DNA of 64,000 bases from Streptomyces rhizoryzae (GCF_023155275.1 NZ_JALMUV010000006.1:124001-188000); one strand, 5' to 3'. Shown: positions 51,307 to 60,884, numbered from the stretch's first letter. Translations and numbers: made by a program. The notes: generated by a model from the sequence alone, not told the origin.

Positions 51307-52251
51307 ATGACCAGCACCACCCGCCTCCGCGCCCTCGGCGACCGCCTGGTCGGCCCCGGCCGCCCCGTCTACGTCACCGGCGAGATCGGCATCAACCACA
51401 ACGGCGACCTGGAGAACGCGTTCCGGCTCATCGACGCCGCCGCGGACGCCGGCTGCGACGCGGTGAAGTTCCAGAAGCGGACCCCGGAGATCTGCACCCC
51501 GCGCGACCAGTGGGACATCGAACGGGACACCCCCTGGGGCCGGATGACCTACATCGCGTACCGCCACCGCGTGGAGTTCGACGAGGACGGCTACCGCGCC
51601 ATCGACGCCTACTGCGCCAAGCGCGGCATCGCGTGGTTCGCCTCCCCCTGGGACATCGAGTCCGTCGCCTTCCTGGAGAAGTTCGACGTCCCCTGCTACA
51701 AGGTCGCCTCCGCCTCGCTCACCGACGACGAGCTGCTGCGCGCCCTGCGCGCCACCGGCCGCACCGTGGTCCTGTCCACCGGCATGTCCACCCCGAAGCA
51801 GATCCGGCACGCCGTCGAGGTCCTGGGCAGCGACAACATCGTCCTGTGCCACGCCACCAGCACCTACCCGGCCAAGGCGGAGGAGCTCAACCTCCGCATG
51901 ATCCACACCCTCCAGGCCGAGTACCCCAACGTCCCGATCGGCTACAGCGGCCACGAGACCGGCCTCCAGACCACCCTGGCCGCGGTCGCCCTCGGCGCCG
52001 CCTTCGTCGAGCGCCACATCACCCTCGACCGCGCCATGTGGGGCTCCGACCAGGCCGCCTCCGTCGAGCCGCAGGGCCTGACCCGCCTGGTCCGCGACAT
52101 CCGCACCATCGAGGAGTCGCTCGGCGACGGCGTCAAGAAGGTCTACGCCAGCGAGCTCGGCCCGATGAAGAAGCTGCGCCGGGTCGCCGGGGTGGTCGCC
52201 GAGGCGGAGGCGGCCGGGGCCGCCGCCGACCGCGAACCGGCCGCCGTCTGA
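51307..52251 (+). CDS. neuB: N-acetylneuraminate synthase-family (NeuB-like) enzyme
   Basis: A 314-residue TIM-barrel enzyme condensing PEP with a hexose/hexosamine (phosphate) to a nine-carbon acid. Motifs: GEIGINHNGD, DAVKFQKRT, FASPWDIESVAFLE, IGYSGHETG, VERHITLDRAMWGSDQAAS. The C-terminal SAF/antifreeze domain present in most NeuB proteins (about 60 residues) is absent, the protein ending after the barrel and a short Ala-rich tail. GAAGGA lies nine bases before the ATG. Neighbours suggest Kdn or a similar acid for cell-wall teichulosonic acid. Confidence 0.9.
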   Translation: MTSTTRLRALGDRLVGPGRPVYVTGEIGINHNGDLENAFRLIDAAADAGCDAVKFQKRTPEICTPRDQWDIERDTPWGRMTYIAYRHRVEFDEDGYRAIDAYCAKRGIAWFASPWDIESVAFLEKFDVPCYKVASASLTDDELLRALRATGRTVVLSTGMSTPKQIRHAVEVLGSDNIVLCHATSTYPAKAEELNLRMIHTLQAEYPNVPIGYSGHETGLQTTLAAVALGAAFVERHITLDRAMWGSDQAASVEPQGLTRLVRDIRTIEESLGDGVKKVYASELGPMKKLRRVAGVVAEAEAAGAAADREPAAV

Positions 52252-52273
52252 CGGGCCGGCCGGAGTCCGCGCG

Positions 52274-53530
52274 GTGACCTCCCCCGAACGGGCCCCCGCC
52301 CAGGGCGGCGGGGCCCCGCCGCAGGAGGCGGCGGGAGCTCCCGCCCGCCGCCTCCTCGGCCTCCCCCGGCAGCGCGCCCGCACCCGGTCCGGCGCTGCCG
52401 CCCTGGGCTCCGCCCCCGCGGAGTGCGACACCCTCGCCTTCGTCGAGAGCCCGGTGCAGCTGCTGAACGTCCTCGAATGGGCGCACGCCCGGGCCGGCAC
52501 CGCGCCGCCCGCCCCGCTCACCGTCGCCGTGCTCGCCCCGCACGACCCGATGACCCGCGGCCAGCTGCGCCGGATGGCCGAACTCGCCCGCGAGGAGGGC
52601 CACACCGTCCGCTGGGAGGAGGCGCGCGGCGGCGCCACCGCCCCGCTGCGCACCGTCGGCGGTCTGGCGCCGTTACTGCGCGCCGCCCGCCGGATCGTCC
52701 TCGGCGACCCCTTCTCCCGCTACGTCCAGCTGCTGCTGGGCCTGGCCCGGGCGCGCGAGGTGGTCGTGGTGGACGACGGCACCGCCACCATGGAGTTCAC
52801 CGGCCAACTCGCCCGCGGCGAACGGCTGGTGCGCTGGCACCGGCACGGCACCGGCCGCGGCCCCCGCGAGCTGCTCCTCGCCCCGTTCGCCGCCACCGCC
52901 CGCCGCCGCCTGACCCCCGGTCCCCAGGGCGCCCGGCACCGCCGCACCGTCGCGCTGTTCACCTCCATGCCGGTCGAGGCGCCCGGCGGGATGGCGGTGG
53001 CCGCCAACGACTTCGCCTGGACCCGCGCCCGCTTCGGCCCGCCCCGGCTGACCCGCACCGCGGACCTCGTCGGCACCTCCCTGGTCGAGACCGGCGTGGT
53101 CGACACCGACCGCTACCTGGCCGCGGTCGCCGCGCTGGCCCGGGCGCACGGCGCCACCCGCTACTTCGCGCACCGCCGGGAGAGCGCCGGCAAACTGCAC
53201 CGGCTGGCCGCCGAGACCGGTCTGGAGGTGGTCCGCCCCGACCTCCCGCTGGAGCTGATCGCCCGCCGCGGCCCGATCGGCCGGACCGTCCTCAGCTTCC
53301 CCTCCACCGTCGTCCACACCCTGCCGCTGGCCCTGCGCGGCACCGGCGTGCAGGTCGCGGTGTGCGACATCGACCCGGCCTGGCTGACCGCGCACGCCTC
53401 CCCGCGCGCCCGGGGCTTCCTGGACGGCGTCACCGGCACCGCCCGCGCCGCCCGCCGCCTGCCGCACGCCGGAACGGAGGGCCGCACGGGGGACGCGAAG
53501 CTCACCGCCGAGCCTGACGGGGAGCGATGA
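52274..53530 (+). CDS. Sialyltransferase-like (GT52/LST-type) protein
   Basis: A 418-residue protein with an Ala/Arg-rich N-terminus, then FVESPVQLLNVLEW (56-69), VVVVDDGTATMEF (163-175; a D-D-G motif as in GT52/polysialyltransferase families) and FPSTVVHTLPLAL near the C-terminus. The order fits a lipooligosaccharide-type sialyltransferase. It follows neuB by 22 bp. It could start or extend the nonulosonic polymer. No transmembrane segment. Confidence 0.75.
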   Translation: MTSPERAPAQGGGAPPQEAAGAPARRLLGLPRQRARTRSGAAALGSAPAECDTLAFVESPVQLLNVLEWAHARAGTAPPAPLTVAVLAPHDPMTRGQLRRMAELAREEGHTVRWEEARGGATAPLRTVGGLAPLLRAARRIVLGDPFSRYVQLLLGLARAREVVVVDDGTATMEFTGQLARGERLVRWHRHGTGRGPRELLLAPFAATARRRLTPGPQGARHRRTVALFTSMPVEAPGGMAVAANDFAWTRARFGPPRLTRTADLVGTSLVETGVVDTDRYLAAVAALARAHGATRYFAHRRESAGKLHRLAAETGLEVVRPDLPLELIARRGPIGRTVLSFPSTVVHTLPLALRGTGVQVAVCDIDPAWLTAHASPRARGFLDGVTGTARAARRLPHAGTEGRTGDAKLTAEPDGER

Positions 53531-53644
53531 AGCCCTCGTTCATACCCCTCCGTAAATCCGTCCATGCACCCAGCTGCCTAAAATTTCTTCCCCTGACGGG
53601 CTGAACTTTTGTTGATCGAGGGCCAGTTACCCCCGAGGGGGACG

Positions 53645-53650
53645 TAATCT
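53645..53650 (+). promoter_or_regulatory. -10 element of a leaderless promoter (M20 gene)
   Basis: TAATCT ends seven bases before the GTG start at 53658. There is no ribosome-binding site, consistent with a leaderless mRNA. Confidence 0.5.
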
Positions 53651-53657
53651 TCAACGG

Positions 53658-54878
53658 GTGAACCAACTGATGTCCCGCGAAGCCGCCGACCCGCACGCCC
53701 CCGCCCTGCCCGGTACGCTCCCCGAGCCGCTACGCGCCGAACTCATCGCGTTCCGCCGCGACTTGCACATGCACCCCGAGCTGGGCAACCAGGAGCACCG
53801 CACCACCGCGGCGCTCAAGGACCGCCTGGAGCGGGCCGGCCTGCGCCCCCGGGTCCTGGCCACCGGCACCGGCCTGCTGTGCGACATCGGTACGGACGGC
53901 GCGGACGGCGGGGCGGACGGCATCCTGGCCCTCCGCGCGGACATCGACGCCCTCCCCATCCCCGACACCAAGACCGTCGACTACGCCTCCACGGTCCCCG
54001 GCCGCGCCCACGCCTGCGGCCACGACGTGCACACCACCGTGGTGCTCGGCGCCGGCCTGGTGCTGGCCGGGCTGGCCCGCGAGGGCCGGCTGCCCCGCCC
54101 GGTGCGGCTGCTGTTCCAGCCCGCCGAGGAGGTGCTGCCCGGCGGCGCCGCCGAGGTCGTGGCCGGCGGGGCGCTGGAGGGCGTCGGCCGGATCCTCGCG
54201 GTGCACTGCGACCCGCGGGTGGACGCCGGCCGGATCGGGCTGCGCACCGGCCCGATCACCTCCGCCTGCGACCGCCTGGAGGTCGCCCTCGAAGGCCCCG
54301 GCGGCCACACCGCCCGCCCGCACCTGACCACCGACATGGTCACCGCCGCGGCCCGGGTCGCGCTGGACGTCCCGGCGGTGATCGCCCGCCGGATCGACGC
54401 CCGGGCCGGCCTCGCGGTCACCTGGGGCCGGCTGGAGACCGGTCACGCCTGCAACGTCATCCCGCAGCGCGCCACGCTCGCCGGCACCGTCCGCTGCCTG
54501 GAACTGGACGCCTGGCGGCAGGCGCCCGACCTGGTCCACGCCGCGATCGACGAGGTCGCCGCCCTGCACGGCGCCAAGTCGCAGATCGGCTACGTCCGCG
54601 GCGTCCCCCCGGTCGTCAACGAGGCCGGCAGCGTCCAGCTGCTGCACGACGCGATGGCCGCCCGCCGCGGCGCGGACGCCGTCGAGGGCACCGAGCAGTC
54701 CCTGGGGGGCGAGGACTTCTCCTGGTACCTCGAACACGTCCCCGGCGCCATGGCCCGGCTCGGCGTCCGCCCGCCCGGCGAGCTGTCCGGCCTCGATCTG
54801 CACCGCGGGGACTTCGACGTGGACGAGCACGCGATCACCGTGGGCGTGGAGCTGTTCACCGCCGCGGCGCTGCTCTGA
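53658..54878 (+). CDS. M20-family amidohydrolase / peptidase
   Basis: A 406-residue metal-dependent amidohydrolase. It has FRRDLHMHPELGNQEHRT near the start, LRADIDALPI, HACGHDVHTT (metal ligands), QPAEEVLPGGA and GGEDFSWYLEH. Members remove acyl groups from N-acyl amino acids or open amides such as IAA-amino acids. It starts with GTG directly after a TAATCT box and ends at a terminator. The substrate is unknown. Confidence 0.9.
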   Translation: MNQLMSREAADPHAPALPGTLPEPLRAELIAFRRDLHMHPELGNQEHRTTAALKDRLERAGLRPRVLATGTGLLCDIGTDGADGGADGILALRADIDALPIPDTKTVDYASTVPGRAHACGHDVHTTVVLGAGLVLAGLAREGRLPRPVRLLFQPAEEVLPGGAAEVVAGGALEGVGRILAVHCDPRVDAGRIGLRTGPITSACDRLEVALEGPGGHTARPHLTTDMVTAAARVALDVPAVIARRIDARAGLAVTWGRLETGHACNVIPQRATLAGTVRCLELDAWRQAPDLVHAAIDEVAALHGAKSQIGYVRGVPPVVNEAGSVQLLHDAMAARRGADAVEGTEQSLGGEDFSWYLEHVPGAMARLGVRPPGELSGLDLHRGDFDVDEHAITVGVELFTAAALL

Positions 54879-54918
54879 CGCCCCGCCGACCGTACATATC
54901 ACGCCACATCCCGCCACA

Positions 54919-54947
54919 CGGGCGGCCGGTCCCGCGCCGGCCGCCCG
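54919..54947 (+). terminator. Terminator after the M20 gene
   Basis: A perfect 11-bp stem (54919-54929 with 54937-54947), 41 bp after the stop codon. Confidence 0.7.
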
Positions 54948-55082
54948 CCGTGTTTCCCGGACGGGCCGTGAGAGACGAATCGATAACGGCGATGCCATGG
55001 AGGGTTTTGCGCCAGGTCTACGCGCGTTAATCTCCCGACAAGCCGGCGCCAGTGGGGGCGCTGACAGCGAAGGGAAGGCCCC

Positions 55083-56120
55083 GTGCGTCGGGTCATCAGG
55101 GTTGTCGCCGCGGCCACCGCCACCGCGTGCCTCGCGCTCACCGCCACCGCCTGCGGACAGAGCTTCGCGGAGGCCAACCGCGCCACACACGCGGGCGTGG
55201 GCCTGGCCTTCGACATCGGGGGCCGGGACGACCACTCGTTCAACGAAGCGGCCGCCCGCGGCACCGAGGACGCCCGCAAGCACCTGGGTGTCAACGTCAA
55301 GATGCTCACCGCGAAGAACGGCGAGACCGAGGCGGACCGCGAGCAGCGGCTGACCTCGTTCGCCGAGGCCGGCTACAACCCGGTGATCGGGGTCGGCTTC
55401 GCCTACAGCCAGTCCGTGCAGAACGTCGCCAAGGACTTCCCCGACACCACCTTCGGCGTGGTGGACGCGGTACCGACCGGCAAGAACGTCGACGCGATGG
55501 TCTTCGCCGAGCACGAGGGCTCCTACCTCGCCGGGGTCGCGGCCGCACTGAAGAGCCGGACCCACAAGGTGGGCTTCATCGGCGGGGTGAACAACGCGCT
55601 GATCCAGAAGTTCCAGGCCGGCTTCGAGCAGGGCGTCCGGGACACCGACCCGCGGGCCAAGGTCGTCTCGCAGTACCTCTACCCCAACAACGACAAGGGC
55701 TTCAACGACCCTGCCGCCGCCAAGGCCAAGGCCCAGGGCATGCTCGACAGCGGGATCGACGTGATCTACTCGGCGGCCGGCCAGTCCGGCGCCGGCTCCA
55801 TCGAGGCGATCAGCAAGGTCAAGGGCGCCTGGGCGATCGGCGTGGACTCCGACCAGTACCGGCAGCCGGGCCTGGCCCGCTACAAGGACCACATCCTGAC
55901 CTCCGTGGTGAAGAACGTGGACGTCGCGGTCTTCGACCTGATCAAGAGCTGCGAGCAGCACAAGCCGCTGACCGGGATCCACACCTACGACCTCAAGCAC
56001 GGCGGTGTCTCGCTCGCCACCTCGGGCGGCTTCATCAAGGACATCCAGCCGCAGATCGACGCGGCCCGGAAGAAGATCATCGAGGGTCGGGTGAAGGTCA
56101 AGGAGACGCCGCAACCGTAG
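55083..56120 (+). CDS. BMP-family nucleoside-binding lipoprotein
   Basis: A 345-residue substrate-binding lipoprotein of the BmpA/Med (PnrA-like) type with signal and lipobox LTATAC (Cys24). FDIGGRDDHSFNEAA near residue 42, VIGVGFAYSQSV, FAEHEGSYLAG and GVDSDQYRQPG are family motifs. It delivers purine/pyrimidine nucleosides to the ABC transporter encoded next. GAAGGGAAGG precedes the GTG. Confidence 0.92.
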   Translation: MRRVIRVVAAATATACLALTATACGQSFAEANRATHAGVGLAFDIGGRDDHSFNEAAARGTEDARKHLGVNVKMLTAKNGETEADREQRLTSFAEAGYNPVIGVGFAYSQSVQNVAKDFPDTTFGVVDAVPTGKNVDAMVFAEHEGSYLAGVAAALKSRTHKVGFIGGVNNALIQKFQAGFEQGVRDTDPRAKVVSQYLYPNNDKGFNDPAAAKAKAQGMLDSGIDVIYSAAGQSGAGSIEAISKVKGAWAIGVDSDQYRQPGLARYKDHILTSVVKNVDVAVFDLIKSCEQHKPLTGIHTYDLKHGGVSLATSGGFIKDIQPQIDAARKKIIEGRVKVKETPQP

Positions 56121-56213
56121 CCTCCCCGGGGCCGCCCGCCGGCCCCGCGGCCCGTCCCGTCCAGCTCCGCCCGTCCGCTTCTTCCGCTCCTTCGTCCCTG
56201 AGGGGAGTGCGCC

Positions 56214-57818
56214 ATCAACGCAGCACCCACCAGCAGCAGCCCGCCCGGCCCGGCCGCCCCTGCTGTAGAACTCCGCGGGATCACCAAGAGGTTCCCCGGC
56301 GTCGTGGCCAACCACGACATCCACCTCACCGTCCGCCGCGGTACCGTCCACGCCCTGTGCGGCGAGAACGGCGCCGGCAAGTCGACGCTGATGAAGATCC
56401 TCTACGGCATGCAGAAGCCGGACGAGGGCACCATCGCGCTCGACGGCGAGCAGGTCGCCCTGCACTCCCCGGGCGACGCCATCGCCCGCGGCATCGGCAT
56501 GGTGCACCAGCACTTCATGCTCGCCGACAACCTCACCGTCCTGGAGAACACCGTCCTGGGCGCGGAGAAACTGCACGGCATCGGCGCCGGCGCCCGCGCC
56601 CGGATCCAGGAGATCTCGGACGCGTACGGCCTGGGCATCCGGCCGGACGTCCTGATCGAGGACCTCGGCGTCGCCGACCGGCAGCGGGTGGAGATCCTCA
56701 AGGTCCTCTACCGCGGCGCCCGCACGCTGATCCTCGACGAGCCGACCGCGGTCCTCGTCCCGCAGGAGGTCGACGCGCTCTTCGCCAACCTCCGGGAACT
56801 GAAGTCCGAGGGCCTGACCGTCATCTTCATCTCCCACAAGCTGGGCGAGGTGCTCTCGGTCGCCGACGACATCACCGTCATCCGGCGCGGCACCACCGTG
56901 GCCTCCGTCGAACCGGCCAGGACCACCCCCAAGCAGCTCGCCGAGCTGATGGTCGGCAGCGAGCTGCCGTCGCCGGAGACCCGCGAATCGACCGTCACCG
57001 ACGAGGAGATGCTCACCGTCAGCGACGTGCACCTGTCCGCCACCGACTCCGACGGCGTGGTCCGCACGGTGCTGGACGGCATCTCGTTCACCATCCGCAA
57101 GGGCGAGGTGCTCGGCGTCGCCGGCGTCGAGGGCAACGGCCAGGCCGAACTGGTCGAGGCCATCATGGGCACCCGCACCCCCGACCGCGGCACCCTCACC
57201 CTGGACGGCACCGACCTGTCCCGGTCCTCCACCCGCGCCCGGCGCGAGGGCGGCATCGGCTACATCCCCGAGGACCGCCACCGGCACGGCCTGCTGCTGG
57301 ACGCCCCGCTGTGGGAGAACCGCATCCTCGGCCACGTCACCGAGCGCCCCAACAGCAAGGGCCGGCTGCTGGACCTGGCCGGTGCCCGCAAGGACACCGA
57401 GCGGATCATCGCCGAGTACGACGTCCGCACCCCCGGCATCGAGGTGACCGCGGCCTCGCTCTCCGGCGGCAACCAGCAGAAGCTGATCGTCGGCCGCGAG
57501 ATGAGCCACCACCCCAAGCTGCTGATCGCCGCCCACCCCACCCGAGGCGTGGACGTCGGCGCCCAGGCGCAGATCTGGGAGCAGATCCGCGCCGCGCGCC
57601 GCGAGGGCCTGGCGGTCCTGCTGATCTCTGCCGACCTGGACGAGCTGATCGGCCTGTCCGACACCCTGCGGGTGATGTACCGCGGCCGGCTGGTCGCGGA
57701 CGCGGACCCCGCCGTGATCACCCCGGAGGAGTTGGGCTCCGCCATGACCGGTGCCGCCAGCGGCCATCTCAGCGCGGCGGACACCACCGCCGCCGCCCCG
57801 AAGGGTGGCGAGAAGTGA
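56214..57818 (+). CDS. Nucleoside ABC transporter ATPase (duplicated ABC domains), probable ATC start
   Basis: A 534-residue ATPase with two ABC cassettes: Walker A GENGAGKS in the first, a degenerate GVEGNGQA in the second, Walker B LILDEPTAVL and LLIAAHPTRG, and LSGGNQQK. The first ATG/GTG (56304) would remove AVELRGITKRFPGVV, the first strand and A-loop. Upstream in frame there is no ATG, GTG, TTG or CTG before the TGA at 56199. The codon ATC at 56214 has AGGGGAG six bases before it, exactly where a start is needed. So translation probably starts at ATC (or an ATG has mutated). Confidence 0.85.
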   Translation: MNAAPTSSSPPGPAAPAVELRGITKRFPGVVANHDIHLTVRRGTVHALCGENGAGKSTLMKILYGMQKPDEGTIALDGEQVALHSPGDAIARGIGMVHQHFMLADNLTVLENTVLGAEKLHGIGAGARARIQEISDAYGLGIRPDVLIEDLGVADRQRVEILKVLYRGARTLILDEPTAVLVPQEVDALFANLRELKSEGLTVIFISHKLGEVLSVADDITVIRRGTTVASVEPARTTPKQLAELMVGSELPSPETRESTVTDEEMLTVSDVHLSATDSDGVVRTVLDGISFTIRKGEVLGVAGVEGNGQAELVEAIMGTRTPDRGTLTLDGTDLSRSSTRARREGGIGYIPEDRHRHGLLLDAPLWENRILGHVTERPNSKGRLLDLAGARKDTERIIAEYDVRTPGIEVTAASLSGGNQQKLIVGREMSHHPKLLIAAHPTRGVDVGAQAQIWEQIRAARREGLAVLLISADLDELIGLSDTLRVMYRGRLVADADPAVITPEELGSAMTGAASGHLSAADTTAAAPKGGEK

Positions 57819-59005
57819 GCACGTCCACACCCCCCGCCGCGCCAACGGCCAAGAAGAACCCGGCCGTCGACGCCGTCGCGCGCAGCGCCGCCCGGGACCG
57901 CGTCCTGCTGGGCATCGCCGCGCCGGTCCTCGCGATCGTCGCCGCGATAGTGATCAGCTCGCTGGTCTTCCTGGCGTCCGGCGAGAACCCGTTCCGCGCG
58001 TACGGGATCATGGCCGACTACGGCCACTACAGCGACAGCCAGGTCTGGATCATCAACAAGGCGGTGCCGTACTACCTTTCGGCGCTCGCGGTGGCCGTCG
58101 GCTTCCGGATGAACCTCTTCAACATCGGCGTCGACGGGCAGTACCGGCTGGCCGCCTTCGCCGCCGCCGCGGTCGGCGGGGCCGTCGCCCTGCCCGGCGC
58201 CCTCCAGATCATCCTGCTCATCGTCATCGCGATGCTGGTGGGCGCGGTCTGGTCCGGCATTGCGGGCCTGCTGCGGACCACCCGCGGGGTCAGCGAGGTG
58301 ATCACCACGATCATGCTGAACTCCATCGCGGCCTCGGTCATCGGCTACTTCCTCCAGGACGGCCGGCTGGCCGTCAAGGACGGAAACCTCCTGCACACCA
58401 CGTTCCTGCCGGAGTCCAGCCACTTCTTCTCCTTCGCCACCCACCCCAAGCCGGTCGAGGGCTTCGTGGTGATCGCAGTGGTGGCCGGCGCGCTGTACTG
58501 GTTCCTGATCAACCGCACCCGCTTCGGCTTCGACCTGCGCGCGGTGGGCGCCTCCGAGCCGGCCGCCGAGGCCAGCGGCGTCAGCGTCAAGCGCATGGTG
58601 GTCATCTCCATGCTGCTGTCCGGCGCCGCGGCCGGCCTGGTCGGCATGCCGACCCTGCTCGGCGAGTCCTTCCAGTACGGCACCGACTTCCCGGCCGGTA
58701 TCGGCTTCACCGGTATCGCCATCGCCCTGCTCGGCCGCAACCACCCGGTCGGCATGGGGTTCGGCGCCCTGCTGTGGGCGTTCCTGGACCGCACCGGCTC
58801 CCGGCTCGAGTTCGAGGGCTACGCCCAGGAGATCGTCGGTGTCATCCAGGGCGTGATCGTGCTCTGCGTGGTCATCGCCTACGAGGTCGTCCGCCGCTAC
58901 GGGCTGCGCCTCCAGCAGCGCAAGGTCGGCGAGGAGCTGGCCGTGCTGGCCCGCACCGGCGACGGCACCGCCGACAACAGTGACAAGCCGGAGGTGACGG
59001 CGTGA
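57815..59005 (+). CDS. Nucleoside ABC transporter permease 1
   Basis: A 396-residue BPD_transp_2-type permease (9-10 helices) with FNIGVDGQYRLAAF, RTTRGVSEVITTIMLNS and GASEPAAEASGV. The GTG start overlaps the ATPase stop by four bases. It forms the membrane channel with the next gene. Confidence 0.93.
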   Translation: MSTSTPPAAPTAKKNPAVDAVARSAARDRVLLGIAAPVLAIVAAIVISSLVFLASGENPFRAYGIMADYGHYSDSQVWIINKAVPYYLSALAVAVGFRMNLFNIGVDGQYRLAAFAAAAVGGAVALPGALQIILLIVIAMLVGAVWSGIAGLLRTTRGVSEVITTIMLNSIAASVIGYFLQDGRLAVKDGNLLHTTFLPESSHFFSFATHPKPVEGFVVIAVVAGALYWFLINRTRFGFDLRAVGASEPAAEASGVSVKRMVVISMLLSGAAAGLVGMPTLLGESFQYGTDFPAGIGFTGIAIALLGRNHPVGMGFGALLWAFLDRTGSRLEFEGYAQEIVGVIQGVIVLCVVIAYEVVRRYGLRLQQRKVGEELAVLARTGDGTADNSDKPEVTA

Positions 59006-60285
59006 GTACCGAACTCAAGTCCGCGGCGCGGCCCGCGGCCCCCGGCAGCGGCGGCGGGAAGCGGAAGCTGACCTACCCCTGGGTGCTGCTGATCGTCGCC
59101 GGCGCGCTGGTCGCGGTCTCCGCCCTGCGGGCCGTCAGCGGCGCCGCCGACCTCACCTCGGCCGGCCAGTTCGGGGCCGCGCTCAGCGCCGCCGTCCCGA
59201 TCGGCCTGGCCGGTCTGGGCGGCCTGTGGGCCGAGCGGTCCGGTGTGGTCAACATCGGCCTCGAAGGCATGATGATGCTCGGCTCGTTCGCGGCCGGCTG
59301 GGCCGGCTGGCAGCACGGGCCCTGGGCGGCGGCCGCGGCCGGCGTCCTCGGCGGCGCGCTCGGCGGCCTGGTGCACGCCGTCGCCACCGTCACCTTCGGC
59401 GTCGACCACATCGTCTCCGGTGTGGCGATCAACATCCTGGCGCTGGGCGCCACCCAGTACCTGGCCACCCTGCTCTTCGGCCGGGAGGGCAGCGCCGCCA
59501 TGGTGGCCGGCGGCAACGACAAGCAGTCGCCGCCGATGCCCGACATGCCGACCTTCACCGTCCCCGGCCTCGCCGACTGGCTCAACGGCATCGAGGGCCA
59601 CCACTGGTTCCTGGTCTCCGACCTCGCCGGGGTGCTCGGCGGCGCGGTCACCGGCGTCTCCTGGCTGACCCTGCTGACCGTGGGCCTGTTCGTCGGCACC
59701 TTCTTCCTGCTGTGGCGCTCGGCGTTCGGCCTGCGGCTGCGGTCCTGTGGCGAGGCCCCGCTCTCCGCCGAGACGCTGGGCGTCAACGTCTACGCGTACA
59801 AGTACGCGGCGGTCGTGGTCTCCGGCGCGCTGGCCGGCCTCGGCGGTGCGTTCCTGGCGATCAGCGTGCACTTCTACCAGGACGGGCAGACCGGGGGCCG
59901 CGGCTACATCGGCCTGGCCACGATGATCTTCGGCAACTGGCGGCCGGGCGGCGTCGCCCTCGGCGCGGGCCTGTTCGGCTTCATGGACGCCATGCAGCTG
60001 CGCAGCGGCGGCCCCACCGTGCACGCCCTGCTGCTGGGCCTGGCCGCGCTGCTCGCCGGCCTGGCGGTGGTCCGGCTGCGGGCCGCCAAGCGCGCACAGG
60101 CCGCCCTCGCCGGGGTGGCTGCCGCCGTCCTGGTGGTCTGGTACGCGCTGTCCGACAACGTCCCGCTGGAACTCGTCGAGGCCAGCCCCTACATCGCTAC
60201 GCTGCTGGTCCTGGCGCTCTTCTCGCAGCGCCTGCGGGCCCCGAAGGCGGTCGGCAAGCCGTACCGCAGGGGCCAGGGCCACTGA
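59002..60285 (+). CDS. Nucleoside ABC transporter permease 2
   Basis: A 427-residue paralogous permease (VVNIGLEGMMMLGSFAAG; GVDHIVSGVAINILALG; GEAPLSAETLGV). It overlaps permease 1 by four bases. Together with the BMP lipoprotein and ATPase it completes the importer. A hairpin separates it from cdd. Confidence 0.93.
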   Translation: MSTELKSAARPAAPGSGGGKRKLTYPWVLLIVAGALVAVSALRAVSGAADLTSAGQFGAALSAAVPIGLAGLGGLWAERSGVVNIGLEGMMMLGSFAAGWAGWQHGPWAAAAAGVLGGALGGLVHAVATVTFGVDHIVSGVAINILALGATQYLATLLFGREGSAAMVAGGNDKQSPPMPDMPTFTVPGLADWLNGIEGHHWFLVSDLAGVLGGAVTGVSWLTLLTVGLFVGTFFLLWRSAFGLRLRSCGEAPLSAETLGVNVYAYKYAAVVVSGALAGLGGAFLAISVHFYQDGQTGGRGYIGLATMIFGNWRPGGVALGAGLFGFMDAMQLRSGGPTVHALLLGLAALLAGLAVVRLRAAKRAQAALAGVAAAVLVVWYALSDNVPLELVEASPYIATLLVLALFSQRLRAPKAVGKPYRRGQGH

Positions 60286-60293
60286 CGGGCGCG

Positions 60294-60337
60294 GGCCGGC
60301 GGCGGGGCAGGGGCGTGCCCCCGTCCCGCCGCCGGCC
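60294..60337 (+). terminator. Hairpin between the importer and cdd
   Basis: A perfect 13-bp stem (60294-60306 with 60325-60337) enclosing a second 4-bp stem, in the 79-bp gap before cdd. It may reduce, rather than stop, transcription into cdd-deoA. Confidence 0.65.
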
Positions 60338-60364
60338 GCCGCACCCCCACGGAAGAAAGAGCGC

Positions 60365-60784
60365 ATGACGCACCACCCCGACCTCACCGACCACCCGCCC
60401 GTCGACTGGCCCGCCCTGCGGCAACGGGCCCGGGAGGCGATGTCCCGGGCCTACGCCCCGTACTCCGGCTATCCGGTCGGCGCCGCCGCCCTGGTGGACG
60501 ACGGCCGCACGGTCACCGGCTGCAATGTCGAGAACGCCTCCTACGGCCTGGCGCTGTGCGCCGAATGCGGCCTGGTCTCGGCCCTGTTCGCCGGCGGCGG
60601 CGGCCGGCTGACCGCCTTCACCTGCGTCGACGGCGCGGGCGAACTGCTCGTCCCGTGCGGCCGCTGCCGCCAGCTGCTGCACGAGCACGGCGGCCCGGAA
60701 CTGCTGGTGGACACCCAGGCCGGCATCCGCCCGCTGGCGGACCTCCTCCCGGACGCGTTCGGGCCCGGGCACCTGGCCGGCTGA
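60365..60784 (+). CDS. cdd: Cytidine deaminase
   Basis: A 139-residue tetrameric-type cytidine deaminase converting (deoxy)cytidine to (deoxy)uridine. Zinc ligands Cys65 (CAE, with catalytic Glu67) and Cys98/Cys101 (PCGRC). VENASYGL is the substrate motif. GGAAGAAAG precedes the ATG. It works between the importer and thymidine phosphorylase in pyrimidine salvage. Confidence 0.96.
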   Translation: MTHHPDLTDHPPVDWPALRQRAREAMSRAYAPYSGYPVGAAALVDDGRTVTGCNVENASYGLALCAECGLVSALFAGGGGRLTAFTCVDGAGELLVPCGRCRQLLHEHGGPELLVDTQAGIRPLADLLPDAFGPGHLAG

Positions 60785-60884
60785 CGGCGGGGCGGTGCGG
60801 TCCGGCCACCGGGCCGCCCTGCCCTGGCCTCCCCGGCGTCTATGCGTGTAGAACGGGATCCACCCGTTCGAAAGGAATCCGTCC

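Noticed and set aside
53730..57845. A 1371-codon open frame on the minus strand
   Set aside because: It runs antisense to the M20, BMP and ABC genes, all with clear motifs; its translation is a low-complexity high-GC artefact.
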